Assembly: GCA_902586495.1 (NCBI GenBank)
Contig: CACIHQ010000004.1
Span: 18,008-82,007, forward strand
Source of the DNA: an uncultured Pelagibacteraceae bacterium
GTDB lineage: Bacteria > Pseudomonadota > Alphaproteobacteria > Pelagibacterales > Pelagibacteraceae
Direction of reading: 5' to 3'
Length of the DNA: 64,000 nt
The notes under the pieces were generated by a model, which was not told the DNA's origin, searched no databases, and was given only the letters and a program-made list of their open reading frames with translations. This document shows, piece after piece, positions 18,043-26,681 of the stretch (within the stretch, counting starts at the first letter, position 1; each line of letters begins with the position of its first letter). A program made the position numbers and the translations under genes.

Positions 18043-19476
18043 ATGAGTCAATTAAATTTAAAAATAGGCCCAAAAATAAAGGCTTTTAGAAGACAGCTTG
18101 GTTTACAGGCCAATAAACTTGCAGAGGAATTAAATATTTCACCAAGTTATTTAAATCTTATTGAAGGGGGCAAAAGAAAGATAGATGGAGATTTATTATT
18201 AAAGATTTGTGATAAATTGAATATAGAACTTTCACAATTAACTTCAAAAATTGATGTAAATTTAGAGAACACTTTATCAGAAATTTTAGATGATAAGTTA
18301 TTTGAAGACCTAGATATTTTAGGTCCCGAGGTAAAAGATTTAGTTAGCACAAATCCAAAAATTGGAAAAGCAATTGTTCGGTTGGGTGATATTCTGAAGA
18401 AAAAGGATCATGAATTAGTTAATAAAATAGAAAAAATTTCTGGTAAAATTGTGGATAATAGAAAAAATTCTTTTCCAGGTGAAGTAATTTCAGATTTTTT
18501 ACAAGAAAATAAGAATTATTTTCCAAAATTAGAAGATTTTGCAAATCAAGTTTTTGAGAAAGTACAAAAAAATAATAGAACTAGATATGTTGCTCTTTGT
18601 GATTATTTGAAATCAAAATATGGAATTGTAGTTAAAGACGTAATTCCTGAGGAAGATAAACCTTTTTCTAAAATTTTTATAAAAAATAAAAAAGAACTAT
18701 TGTTAAGTGATTATAGTTCGTTAGAGACAAAAAAACTTCATGCTGCTGCTCAAATTGCGCAAGAGGGTGCAAGTAAAGATATTGAAGATTATTTATCTAA
18801 ATTTTCTTTTCCTTCCGAAGAGTCTAAGAAGCTTTCGAAAGTAGCATTACTGAATTATTGTGGAGCAGCAATCTTAATGCCATATAAACTTTTTCACTCC
18901 GAATGTAAAAAACTCAAATATGATTTAGAATTACTTCAAAATACTTTTGCAACATCTTTTGAACAAGTTGCACATAGAGTAACTTGTTTACAAGATCCAA
19001 AGTTACCTGGAATTCCATTTCATTTTTTGAGAGTTGACATGGCTGGAAATATTTCAAAAAGATTTTCATTATCAGGTATTGAAATTCCAAGATATGGAGG
19101 GGCATGTCCTAGATGGAATGTGTATTCAGCATTTACTAGACCGGGGGTTATCCAAAGTGCTGTAAGCAAAATGACTAATGGTGAAAAGTATGTTTGTATA
19201 GCTAGAACAGTCGAGAAAGGTATAGGACGATTTGGTAGGACTAAAAGTATCTTATCAATAGGATTAGGATGTGAAGCAAAATATGCAAAAGAGTTTATTT
19301 ATACAGAAAATTTAAATATGAGTGATAAATCAACAGAGATACCTATTGGTGTGTCATGTAGAACCTGTGATAGATTAGACTGTTCTCAAAGAGCTTTTCC
19401 ACCATTACACAAAAAATTTGATGTTGATATTAATGCAAGAGGTGTCTCTATTTACGTCCTCGATAAAAAAGATTAA
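18043..19476 (+). CDS. XRE/DUF2083 transcriptional regulator (ScfR/RamB-like)
   Basis: A 477-residue regulator. Residues about 10-65 form an XRE helix-turn-helix (FRRQLGLQANKLAEELNISPSYLNLIEGGKR). A middle ImmA/IrrE-like region and a C-terminal DUF2083 domain follow, the latter with a CPRWNVYSAFTRPG block and the Cys-rich end CRTCDRLDCSQRAFPP. Relatives control acetate, propionate and glyoxylate-cycle genes and sense short-chain acyl-CoA. The divergent aceA gene and the repeat array immediately upstream make isocitrate lyase its likely target and suggest autoregulation. Confidence 0.85.
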   Translation: MSQLNLKIGPKIKAFRRQLGLQANKLAEELNISPSYLNLIEGGKRKIDGDLLLKICDKLNIELSQLTSKIDVNLENTLSEILDDKLFEDLDILGPEVKDLVSTNPKIGKAIVRLGDILKKKDHELVNKIEKISGKIVDNRKNSFPGEVISDFLQENKNYFPKLEDFANQVFEKVQKNNRTRYVALCDYLKSKYGIVVKDVIPEEDKPFSKIFIKNKKELLLSDYSSLETKKLHAAAQIAQEGASKDIEDYLSKFSFPSEESKKLSKVALLNYCGAAILMPYKLFHSECKKLKYDLELLQNTFATSFEQVAHRVTCLQDPKLPGIPFHFLRVDMAGNISKRFSLSGIEIPRYGGACPRWNVYSAFTRPGVIQSAVSKMTNGEKYVCIARTVEKGIGRFGRTKSILSIGLGCEAKYAKEFIYTENLNMSDKSTEIPIGVSCRTCDRLDCSQRAFPPLHKKFDVDINARGVSIYVLDKKD

Positions 19477-19478
19477 AA

Positions 19479-19643
19479 ATGATAAAATTTATTATTCCAG
19501 CAGTTATAGTTTTTTTAGTAGTGTTATTTTGGGAAAAAATACAGGAATTTTTTTATAAGAAGTTTAATATTAGATTAAATTATGTTGTAGTTGTAATTTT
19601 TGTAACAATTTTAACTATTGTAATAGCCTTATTATATTTTTAA
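19479..19643 (+). CDS. 54-residue protein with two membrane helices
   Basis: A 54-codon frame that starts 2 bp after the regulator's stop. The product has two hydrophobic segments (about residues 3-17 and 35-53) separated by the charged WEKIQEFFYKKFNIR, so a small hairpin membrane protein is likely. It is too short for family recognition. The position suggests translation coupled to the regulator gene. Confidence 0.5.
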   Translation: MIKFIIPAVIVFLVVLFWEKIQEFFYKKFNIRLNYVVVVIFVTILTIVIALLYF

Positions 19644-19681
19644 TTTAATGGACTTAAAAACTTAAATTTTAATATTAAATT

Positions 19682-20311
19682 ATGAGAGAAATATTTAAAA
19701 ATGTTAGGGATAAATTAGCCTCTAAATATTTAGAAAATAATTTTTCAAAAAGTAATAAAAGATTTAAACCAAGAATAAAAGCTCGCTTAAGAAAAAACAA
19801 ACAGCTTTTAAGTAAAAACATTAATAATTTTTTTGATTGGATCAAGGGCGCAGAATTGATTGAATTAAAACAATGTAATACAAAAGAAGATCCAGTAAGA
19901 CCAGAATTAGATAATGATTTTAGAACAAGTTTTGGCAGAAAAATTTACGGAGTAAAATACAAAAAAGAAATTCATGCTGTAATGTGTTTCGCTTTTACAA
20001 ACAAAGTGCCCAAAGATGTTGTTCAGTTAGATAAATTTAGTCACGATGCTTTTTTACAAAGCACCCAAAGAGGTCAGAATGTTGGACAGATTGCGATTGC
20101 ATATACTGTTTGGTCTAAGAAAAAAGGTGGAGGAAAATTAATTGTTAAAGAGGTTTTTAAAAAAATTAAGAAATCTAATCATCTAAATAGATTAGTCACA
20201 TTGTCACCTTTAACTGAAATGGCAACAAAATTTCACTTAAGAAATGGTGCAAAATTGTTACAAGTTAATGAATCAACACAAAACTTTGAGTATACTGTTA
20301 ATAAAAAATGA
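19682..20311 (+). CDS. Hypothetical protein, possibly GNAT-fold
   Basis: A 209-residue protein that I cannot place securely. The first 60 residues are very basic and rich in Lys and Arg. The second half has an alternating pattern (VMCFAFTNKVPKDVVQLDKF, GQIAIAYTVWSKKKGGGKLIVKEVF, LVTLSPLTEMATKFHLRNGAKLL) that resembles an acetyltransferase-like fold or the C-terminal part of malonyl-CoA decarboxylase. It overlaps rseP by 4 bp (ATGA), so the two are co-translated. Confidence 0.6.
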   Translation: MREIFKNVRDKLASKYLENNFSKSNKRFKPRIKARLRKNKQLLSKNINNFFDWIKGAELIELKQCNTKEDPVRPELDNDFRTSFGRKIYGVKYKKEIHAVMCFAFTNKVPKDVVQLDKFSHDAFLQSTQRGQNVGQIAIAYTVWSKKKGGGKLIVKEVFKKIKKSNHLNRLVTLSPLTEMATKFHLRNGAKLLQVNESTQNFEYTVNKK

Positions 20312-21432
20312 TTTCATTTATCACGAGTTATCTTATTCCATTTCTCATTTTGATAATGATAGTTGTATTCATTCACGAGTATGGACACTATTATTTTGCA
20401 AAGAGATTTAAAGTGGGTGTTACTGATTTTTCAATCGGATTTGGTAAAGAAATTTTTGGCTGGAATGATAAATCTGGTACACGTTGGAAAATATGTTGGA
20501 TACCTCTTGGAGGTTATGTGAAATTTTTTGGAGATCGCAATGTATTTTCCCAAGCAGATCAAGAAAAATTAATTAAACAGTACAATGATGTCGATAGAGA
20601 AAAGTTGTTTGTTTTAAAACCTTTATATCAAAGAGTTCTAATAGTTTTTGGAGGACCATTAGCTAATTTTATTTTAGCTTTAGTAATTTTTTTTTCAATT
20701 TACACTTTTATAGGAAAAGATTTTACTCCTGCAGTTATCTATGAGGTTCAAAAAGATAGTCCTGCAATGAGTGGTGGTCTCAAACAAGATGATATTATTT
20801 TAGAAATTGATGGTAATGAGGTTCAAAGTATTATGGATGTTTCTAAATATATAACAATGTCCTCAGCTGATATTATAGACTTTAAGGTCAAAAGATTTTC
20901 TGATGAAATTATACTTAAAGTAAAACCAAACACTGTTCTTGGTGAAGATAATCTTGGCAATCAAATACAAAAAAGAATGGTTGGCATTAAATTAGGTGCA
21001 TACAATAATGAGATTAATCATGTAAAGTTAGGGCCTGTTAAAGCTCTATACCATGCAGCCAATGAAGTTATCTATGTAAGCACTGCATCACTAAAATACA
21101 TAGGTAGCATGATAATAGGTAAAGCTGACACATCACAATTAGGAGGACCTATTAGAATTGCAAAAATATCTGGTCAAGTTGCGGAATTTGGAGTTTTAGC
21201 TTTTATAAGCATGATGGCTTACATATCTATAAGTCTTGGGCTAGTAAATTTATTCCCAATACCAATGCTAGATGGAGGTCATTTGATGTTTTACACATTT
21301 GAGAAAATTCTAGGGAGACCATTATCCCAAAAAACACAGGAGGGTTTTTTTCGAATCGGTATTTTTTTACTTTTAACATTAATGTTTTTCACAACATTTA
21401 ATGATTTAAAGGATCTCGGCGTGTTACAGTAG
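20308..21432 (+). CDS. rseP: RseP site-2 intramembrane zinc protease
   Basis: A 374-residue membrane protease. The zinc motif HEYGH is at residues 23-27 in the first helix, a PDZ domain covers about residues 130-190 (SPAMSGGLKQDDIILEIDGNEV), and the third ligand Asp is in PIPMLDGGHLMFY. It cleaves anti-sigma factors or signal peptide remnants inside the membrane. Only one PDZ copy is seen where E. coli RseP has two. The usual dxr and bamA neighbours are not here; the gene instead overlaps a hypothetical gene by 4 bp. Confidence 0.92.
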   Translation: MISFITSYLIPFLILIMIVVFIHEYGHYYFAKRFKVGVTDFSIGFGKEIFGWNDKSGTRWKICWIPLGGYVKFFGDRNVFSQADQEKLIKQYNDVDREKLFVLKPLYQRVLIVFGGPLANFILALVIFFSIYTFIGKDFTPAVIYEVQKDSPAMSGGLKQDDIILEIDGNEVQSIMDVSKYITMSSADIIDFKVKRFSDEIILKVKPNTVLGEDNLGNQIQKRMVGIKLGAYNNEINHVKLGPVKALYHAANEVIYVSTASLKYIGSMIIGKADTSQLGGPIRIAKISGQVAEFGVLAFISMMAYISISLGLVNLFPIPMLDGGHLMFYTFEKILGRPLSQKTQEGFFRIGIFLLLTLMFFTTFNDLKDLGVLQ

Positions 21433-21525
21433 AATTTGTTTGAGTTTTAAAAAAGCCAGTAAAATCAACGTTTTTCTACTATACTAGATATTGTGTATAA
21501 GTATTTTATTTATACTAAAAAAAGT

Positions 21526-21539
21526 CTTGATTTATCAAG
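21526..21539 (+). terminator. Possible short hairpin after rseP
   Basis: CTTGAT and ATCAAG pair around two T, and the repeat is followed by G and five T. It lies between rseP and the HU gene and could stop rseP transcripts, although the stem is short and AT-rich. Confidence 0.3.
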
Positions 21540-21583
21540 GTTTTTGATAAAGATAGCAAATAACCTAATAAACCGGAGCTAAA

Positions 21584-21859
21584 ATGAACAAAAAACAATT
21601 AGTGGTCAAGCTTTCAGGGGCTTTAAACTTGAGCAAAGCTGATGCTGAGAGAACTTTTGACACAATTACCAACACTATTTTGGACGCTTTAAAAGCTGAC
21701 GATTCAGTTAAAATTGCTGGATTTGGCACATATAAAGTAGCTAAGAGAAAAGCAAGAGTTGGAAGAAACCCAAGAACTGGTGAGCAAATTCAAATTGCAG
21801 CATCACAGAAGGTCAAATTCTTACCTGCAAAAGCTTTAAAAGAAGTTTTCAATAAATAA
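21584..21859 (+). CDS. hup: HU-type DNA-binding protein
   Basis: A 91-residue histone-like protein of standard HU length. Features are the N-terminal helices (LVVKLSGALNLSKADAERTFDTITNTI), the GFGTYKVAKRKARVGRNPRTGE arm with the RNPRTGE motif that wraps DNA, and the closing KVKFLPAKALKEVFN. It compacts and bends DNA. It is transcribed alone: a hairpin follows the stop and a good ribosome site (CGGAG) precedes the ATG. Confidence 0.95.
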   Translation: MNKKQLVVKLSGALNLSKADAERTFDTITNTILDALKADDSVKIAGFGTYKVAKRKARVGRNPRTGEQIQIAASQKVKFLPAKALKEVFNK

Positions 21860-21867
21860 AAGACTTA

Positions 21868-21901
21868 AACAGCCTTAATGCATCATTGTGTTAAGGCTGT
21901 T
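21868..21901 (+). terminator. Hairpin terminator after the HU gene
   Basis: Eleven bases (AACAGCCTTAA) pair with TTAAGGCTGTT across a 12-base loop, 9 bp past the HU stop. The following sequence (ACTAT) is not a T-run, so it may work as an RNA-stabilising or rho-assisted stop. Confidence 0.65.
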
Positions 21902-21904
21902 ACT

Positions 21905-21923
21905 ATATGCAAATTCTGCATAT
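21905..21923. promoter_or_regulatory. Palindromic operator-like site upstream of amtB
   Basis: ATATGCA, a 5-bp spacer AATTC, and TGCATAT form a perfect inverted repeat 71 bp before the amtB ATG. The geometry (TGCA arms, 5-bp spacer) recalls NtrC/NtrX-type boxes and would fit nitrogen control of the ammonium transporter. Which protein binds is not known. Confidence 0.45.
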
Positions 21924-21994
21924 CAAATTATCATAATCAACGTTAGTTTTTCACAATTTTAAAAATATAAAACACTTTTAACAGGGAGGTCTTA

Positions 21995-23293
21995 ATGACT
22001 AAATTTTTAAAGAAAATAAGTGTGCCACTTGTTAGTTTAATTTTTTTATTAAACATGAGTAGTGCAGGATATGCAGAAACAACTGTTTCTGCAGAAGTAG
22101 GGTTTATTTTTAATACTCTACTATTTTTAATGTGTGGATTCCTGGTCTTTTTTATGGCTTGCGGATTTGCAATGTTAGAGTCAGGTATGGTTACATCAAA
22201 AAGTGTTTCTGTAATCTGTGCAAAAAATATAGGTTTAGTATCAATTGGAGCAATAATGTTCTGGTTAGTTGGATACAACCTAGCATATGGTATCCCAGAA
22301 GGAGGATACATTGGAAAATTCATTCCATGGAGCGATGCTAGTAAGATCGATACTGGTTACGCAGATGGATCAGATTGGTATTTCCAAATGGTATTTTGTG
22401 TAACAACAGTTTCAATTGTTTCTGGAACAATGGCTGAAAGAATTAAATTATGGCCATTCTTTTTATTCGCGGCAATTTTAGCTGGTGTTATTTATCCAAT
22501 TGTAATGGGTTGGCAATGGGGAGGCGGCTGGTTAGCTAAAGCTGGTTTCTCTGACTTTGCTGGATCAACATTAGTTCACTCAACTGGTGGAGCAGCTGCT
22601 TTAGCTGGTGCTATAATTATTGGACCTAGATTAGGTAGATTTACTAAATCTGGATCTCCAGCACCACTTAAACCTTTTGCAGCATCATCAATTCCATTAG
22701 TTACATTGGGTGTATTCATCCTATGGCTAGGTTGGTTTGGATTTAATGGTGGTTCACAATTAGCAATTGGAACTGCTCCTGATGCAATTGCTGTTTCAAA
22801 AATATTTATAAACACATTATTAGCCGGTGCAGGTGGTGTAATGGCCGCTGCAGCTGTTACTAGATTATCTGGTAAAACAGACGTAGTACAGATGCTTAAT
22901 GGATGTATTGGTGGTTTAGTTGCTATCACTGCAGAACCATTAATGCCTTCACCTTTTGCTTCAATTTTAATTGGTGCTGTAGGAGGTATAATAGTTGTTT
23001 ATGGTACGAAAATGTTGTTTGCTTTAAAAATCGATGACGTAGTTGGAGCAGTACCTGCTCACTTGTTTGCAGGTATCTGGGGAACATTAATAGTTCCTGC
23101 TACAAACTCGGGTGCAAATTTTGGTACTCAGTTACTAGGTGTAATTTCAATAAATGCATTTGTATTTGTTACTGCATTTATAGTCTGGTCATTGATGAAA
23201 GCTACAATGGGTATCAGATTGAGTAAAGAAGCTGAAACGAAAGGAACTGACGTGTCAGAGACTGGAGTTATAGCTTACTCAATTAGAGACTAA
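21995..23293 (+). CDS. amtB: Ammonium transporter
   Basis: A 432-residue Amt-family channel with a cleavable signal peptide (about residues 1-27, ending GYA) and about 11 helices. The pore twin-His pair is visible as GSTLVHSTGGAAAL and VPAHLFAGIWGTL. It brings ammonium into the cell. A good ribosome site (GGGAGG) precedes the ATG. No glnK/PII gene lies beside it, unlike in many bacteria. Two hairpins lie downstream. Confidence 0.95.
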   Translation: MTKFLKKISVPLVSLIFLLNMSSAGYAETTVSAEVGFIFNTLLFLMCGFLVFFMACGFAMLESGMVTSKSVSVICAKNIGLVSIGAIMFWLVGYNLAYGIPEGGYIGKFIPWSDASKIDTGYADGSDWYFQMVFCVTTVSIVSGTMAERIKLWPFFLFAAILAGVIYPIVMGWQWGGGWLAKAGFSDFAGSTLVHSTGGAAALAGAIIIGPRLGRFTKSGSPAPLKPFAASSIPLVTLGVFILWLGWFGFNGGSQLAIGTAPDAIAVSKIFINTLLAGAGGVMAAAAVTRLSGKTDVVQMLNGCIGGLVAITAEPLMPSPFASILIGAVGGIIVVYGTKMLFALKIDDVVGAVPAHLFAGIWGTLIVPATNSGANFGTQLLGVISINAFVFVTAFIVWSLMKATMGIRLSKEAETKGTDVSETGVIAYSIRD

Positions 23294-23307
23294 TTGCTTG
23301 CAATATT

Positions 23308-23355
23308 AAGGAACTCTTCGCTCTCTGTAAAAAATTACTCATCGGAGAGTTCCTT
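23308..23355 (+). terminator. Long hairpin after amtB
   Basis: AAGGAACTCTTCG pairs with CGGAGAGTTCCTT as a 13-bp stem with one G-U pair and a 22-base loop, 15 bp after the amtB stop. A weak T-rich stretch follows. It may protect or end the abundant amtB mRNA. Confidence 0.6.
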
Positions 23356-23390
23356 TAAAACTTTTCTCTCTAGTTAGTTAATAAAAATAG

Positions 23391-23416
23391 AAGCCCCCTC
23401 CCTCGGGGGCTTTTTT
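23391..23416 (+). terminator. GC-rich rho-independent terminator between convergent genes
   Basis: AAGCCCCC and GGGGGCTT form an 8-bp stem with a 6-base loop and are followed by a T-run on the + strand. It ends amtB transcripts; on the opposite strand it overlaps the last codon of the glycosyltransferase gene and may work there too. Confidence 0.88.
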
Positions 23417-24404
23417 AAATATGTTTAATTATTTCCTCTAAAACTCTTAAGGGTTTAAGTTCCCTCATACCTTCTCTGTTTTTATTAAAAACATTATCAA
23501 TATAATTCACAGGAGTGATTGGCTTTATTTTGCTATATTTTAATTCACTTATAGGAGCATTCGCAATTAAACCAAAAGTTTTCACTCCCAAGGCTGCAGA
23601 TAGATTTATTGGACCCGAATTATTACCTACAAAAAAATTAGAATTTTTTATAGCAAGAATTACGCCACTCAAATCTTTGTTTGAACAGTCTATAAAGTAT
23701 GGTTTTTTTGAGTTTTGTATAATTCTTTCTGCAATATAGGATTTTTCAGGACCACAAATTAAATAAATAAAGTCAAATAATTTTTTTTCATATAATAAAT
23801 CTGCCAACTTTATAAAGTCTTCTTCATACCACATTTTGAAGTCTTCAAAAGAATCAACTCCAAACGCAATTTTTTTTCCTTCAACTAAAAGATCGTTATT
23901 ACCATCTTTAAATCTCTCGATATTTACATCCAACTTAGGAAATTTTTCTTTTATATCAATTGAATTTATTTTTAAGAATTTTTGAGATTGTTCTGAATAA
24001 TTTAATTTCCAATCTTCCTCATTTAGATAATTTTTAACTGTGATCCATTTTTTTTGGTTTTTGAGTCCAGGTGCAATTATATTTTTAATTCCAGCAAGTT
24101 TTGCTGCAATTGCAGGTTTATTCACTTTATCTAAAATATAAACAAAATCATATTTTTCCAAATTAAAAATTTTTTTTAATTTAAAAACGTCAATCCAGTA
24201 AGCTAACCCTTTTCGAAAATTATTATAATATATTCTATTAATATGATTAAGATCTTTTAAGATATTTTGAGCTTGAGTTTTTTTTCTTACAATCAGATCA
24301 ATTTTTTCATTATGATGTTCGCTTATAGCCTTTATGTAAGGAAGCTGCCAAATTAAATCACCTAATTTGTGATGTGTATAAACTATGCAAATTTTTTTAT
24401 TCAT
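23415..24404 (-). CDS. Glycosyltransferase family 9 (heptosyltransferase-like)
   Basis: A 329-residue protein with the GT9 pattern: HHKLGDLIWQLPYIKAI at the N-terminus, an IFNLEKYDFVYILDK segment, and the nucleotide-sugar site FFVGNNSGPINLSAALGVKTFGLI. This family adds heptose or related sugars to lipopolysaccharide cores. It shares 8 bp with an FkbM-type methyltransferase gene, so a joint role in surface glycan assembly is likely. No lipid A or core genes are close by. Confidence 0.75.
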   Translation of the reverse strand: MNKKICIVYTHHKLGDLIWQLPYIKAISEHHNEKIDLIVRKKTQAQNILKDLNHINRIYYNNFRKGLAYWIDVFKLKKIFNLEKYDFVYILDKVNKPAIAAKLAGIKNIIAPGLKNQKKWITVKNYLNEEDWKLNYSEQSQKFLKINSIDIKEKFPKLDVNIERFKDGNNDLLVEGKKIAFGVDSFEDFKMWYEEDFIKLADLLYEKKLFDFIYLICGPEKSYIAERIIQNSKKPYFIDCSNKDLSGVILAIKNSNFFVGNNSGPINLSAALGVKTFGLIANAPISELKYSKIKPITPVNYIDNVFNKNREGMRELKPLRVLEEIIKHI

Positions 24405-25185
24405 TAAATTTTAATTTAATTTCTGGTCCACTTTTATGATTTTTAAAATCCAATCCTTTTATGGGATAGCTTCTTTCTGTTATCTTGTTTGTAATTTCGA
24501 ACCTTTTTGGATTTATAAATGTCATTTCAATAACTTGTGGAATACCATTTTCATCTACTATTGCAAAATTATTTGCATTTATATGAATATTCTTAAGCAC
24601 TGTATTTTCAATAAAATTTTCGACCTGTTTTAAATTTTGGTGTAAACATAAATTATGAAATTCAATAATAAGTAAATTTATTCTATCTATATTTTCATTT
24701 ATCTCACTTAAAATTTTGAATTCATCTCCCTCAATATCTATTTTTAAAAGTATATTATTATTGTTACCAATCGCTTCCGAAAGAGTTACCTGTTTATTTT
24801 CGTCTTCTTTTTGAGAAACAATCTTTTTTATATAATGTTTATTTTTTCCTCTAAAAAAACTTAAATAACCAAGATATTTAAAGATATCTAAAATTTTATT
24901 AGGTGTATTTTTTTTAAGCTTTAAAAATGAAATAAGATCTTTTTTGAGTCTCTTGAGCCAAAACTTAGAGTCAACGGTATGATCATATGCTTCAACTCTA
25001 GAATTCTTATTTTTATTAATAAAATCTTTTTCAAATTCCCAATCATCGTTTAAACCACAAGCGATAATTATATCTGTATTATCAATTACTCTTTTGTCAA
25101 TTACATATCCTCCGTCTTTTTTAGGACCTATTCTTATTAAATTTGATTTATCTAAATGATATGGTTTTAATTTTTTTGGTAACAC
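24397..25185 (-). CDS. FkbM-family methyltransferase
   Basis: A 262-residue protein with the FkbM C-terminal hallmark LLKIDIEGDEFKIL (about residues 147-160) and IIACGLNDDWEFEKDF as a likely SAM-binding strand. Family members methylate sugar hydroxyls in polysaccharides. The overlap with the GT9 gene suggests they modify the same surface glycan. The divergent rhodanese gene begins 43 bp away. Confidence 0.72.
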   Translation of the reverse strand: MLPKKLKPYHLDKSNLIRIGPKKDGGYVIDKRVIDNTDIIIACGLNDDWEFEKDFINKNKNSRVEAYDHTVDSKFWLKRLKKDLISFLKLKKNTPNKILDIFKYLGYLSFFRGKNKHYIKKIVSQKEDENKQVTLSEAIGNNNNILLKIDIEGDEFKILSEINENIDRINLLIIEFHNLCLHQNLKQVENFIENTVLKNIHINANNFAIVDENGIPQVIEMTFINPKRFEITNKITERSYPIKGLDFKNHKSGPEIKLKFNE

Positions 25186-25228
25186 AATTTTATTTATGTA
25201 TCATAAAAAAAATTATATAATAATAGTA

Positions 25229-25612
25229 ATGAATATAAAAACATCTCAAACACTAGTTTCAGAAGCATTAAATGAGATTAAAACTATTTCACCTGATAAT
25301 GCTTTTGAAATGTCTCAAAATAATCAGTGTAATTTAATTGACATAAGAGATATTCGTGAACTTGAAAAAGAAGGGAAGATTGATAAGTCTCTTCATATAC
25401 CCAGAGGAATGTTGGAATTTTGGCTTGATCCTCAAAGTCCATATTTTAAAGAGGGAAAAATAGATATGGGTAAAGAGATGGTTCTTTTTTGTGCTGGCGG
25501 TTTAAGATCTGCATTAGCTGCTAAAACTTTAAAAGATATGGGTTTTGAAAAAGTTTCACATGTTGACGGTGGTTTCGCTGCTCTAAAACAAAGTAAATTT
25601 AAAATAACTTAA
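25229..25612 (+). CDS. Single-domain rhodanese-like protein
   Basis: A 127-residue rhodanese domain with CH2A-like LIDIRDIRELEKEGKI and the active-site loop FCAGGLRSALAAKTL, with Cys as nucleophile. It could move sulfane sulfur to a thiol acceptor, which fits the sulfur-rich gene content elsewhere in the window. The frame is open for 11 codons more; I chose the ATG at 25229 because the extension is hydrophobic and out of pattern. Its TAA overlaps the stop of the convergent gene in a shared TTAA. Confidence 0.85.
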   Translation: MNIKTSQTLVSEALNEIKTISPDNAFEMSQNNQCNLIDIRDIRELEKEGKIDKSLHIPRGMLEFWLDPQSPYFKEGKIDMGKEMVLFCAGGLRSALAAKTLKDMGFEKVSHVDGGFAALKQSKFKIT

Positions 25613-26187
25613 GACTTAAATTCATCAAGTGCATATTCGAGTCTATCCTGTCCCCAAAAAAGTTTATTGTTTACAATAAAAGTTGGAGCACCAAATATAT
25701 TTTTTTCAAATGCAAGATTTGTTAAATTTTTTAATTCATTTTTAATTTTTTCATCTTTAATACCTGTGATAAATGACTCTTGATCAATTTTACAATTAGA
25801 TAAAATTTCTTTTACATTTTCTTCTTTTGATATATCTACATTTTCTTTCCAATAAGCATCAAAACAAGTGTCAAAAAATTTATCTTTTTTATTTGCGTCA
25901 ATAAAAAGATAACCCCTCATTAAATATAATGAGTTTATTGGGAACTTTTCATTCCATCTAAATGAAATATCATTTTTTTTTGCAATTAAAGTACAGTCTT
26001 CTCTCATGTTTTTCATTTTTCTTTCATTAAATGCAGGTGCAGTAATATTACCTAAATTATGTAGACCGCCCAATAATATAGCTTTGTAATTAAAATTTTT
26101 TCTTTCATTGATATTTAAAATCTTCTTATGGGCTAAATATGAATATGGACTAATAAAATCAAAATAAAAATCAATTAATTTATTCAT
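25609..26187 (-). CDS. DsbA-family 2-hydroxychromene-2-carboxylate isomerase-like protein
   Basis: A 192-residue thioredoxin-fold protein with the family start IDFYFDFISPYSYLAHKKI and the closing FGAPTFIVNNKLFWGQDRLEYA. The SPYS tetrad replaces a CxxC active site, so it is more like the glutathione-dependent HCCA isomerase class than a disulfide oxidant. The start is taken at 26187; an upstream in-frame ATG at 26208 would lie inside the next gene. It overlaps that gene by 8 bp on the same strand. Confidence 0.78.
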   Translation of the reverse strand: MNKLIDFYFDFISPYSYLAHKKILNINERKNFNYKAILLGGLHNLGNITAPAFNERKMKNMREDCTLIAKKNDISFRWNEKFPINSLYLMRGYLFIDANKKDKFFDTCFDAYWKENVDISKEENVKEILSNCKIDQESFITGIKDEKIKNELKNLTNLAFEKNIFGAPTFIVNNKLFWGQDRLEYALDEFKS

Positions 26188-26653
26188 AAAGATTAATACT
26201 TTTTGCATAAAATATTCTTATTAACCAATATATGAATACTCCTAGAGGACCAATCAAGTAAGTTATTATTAAAGGAAAAGAGACTAGAATTTTGTTAATA
26301 TATAACTTTTGTGAGTCTCTAACAATCCATCCTCCAACAAATAAATTTATAGATACAAAATGTATCCAAAATAAAATAAGAAATAAATTATTTGAAAATA
26401 AATTAGATAAATTTGACATACTTAAATAAAGTTCAAAGTTACTGATAAAATCGTATGAATTTAAATAAGATTTATATAATGCAAATATATAAGCCCCACT
26501 TAGTAATAAGATTGGTAGAATAGAAGTAACAAAAAATTTATTTATATTTGATGATGGAAAAAAAATTAATATTAGCCAGAATGGCAATACACCTAAATTT
26601 ACCCAAAAATATAGAATTTCAATCGTAAAATATGTATAAATTTGTTCGATCAT
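26180..26653 (-). CDS. ABA4-like (DUF4281) membrane protein
   Basis: A 157-residue protein with four hydrophobic helices. The second half carries the pattern of DUF4281: WIHFVSINLFVGGWIVRD, then LIITYLIGPLGVFIYWLIR. Plant relatives (ABA4) act in xanthophyll conversion; bacterial members have no assigned role. It overlaps the DsbA-like gene. Whether this organism makes carotenoids for a rhodopsin cannot be told from the window. Confidence 0.72.
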   Translation of the reverse strand: MIEQIYTYFTIEILYFWVNLGVLPFWLILIFFPSSNINKFFVTSILPILLLSGAYIFALYKSYLNSYDFISNFELYLSMSNLSNLFSNNLFLILFWIHFVSINLFVGGWIVRDSQKLYINKILVSFPLIITYLIGPLGVFIYWLIRIFYAKSINLYE

Positions 26654-26681
26654 TTAAAATTATATTATATTAAATCTAATA

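Noticed and set aside
22576..22929. 117-codon minus-strand frame within amtB
   Set aside because: It is Pro/Ala-rich because it mirrors the Gly/Ala codons of amtB; not a credible protein.
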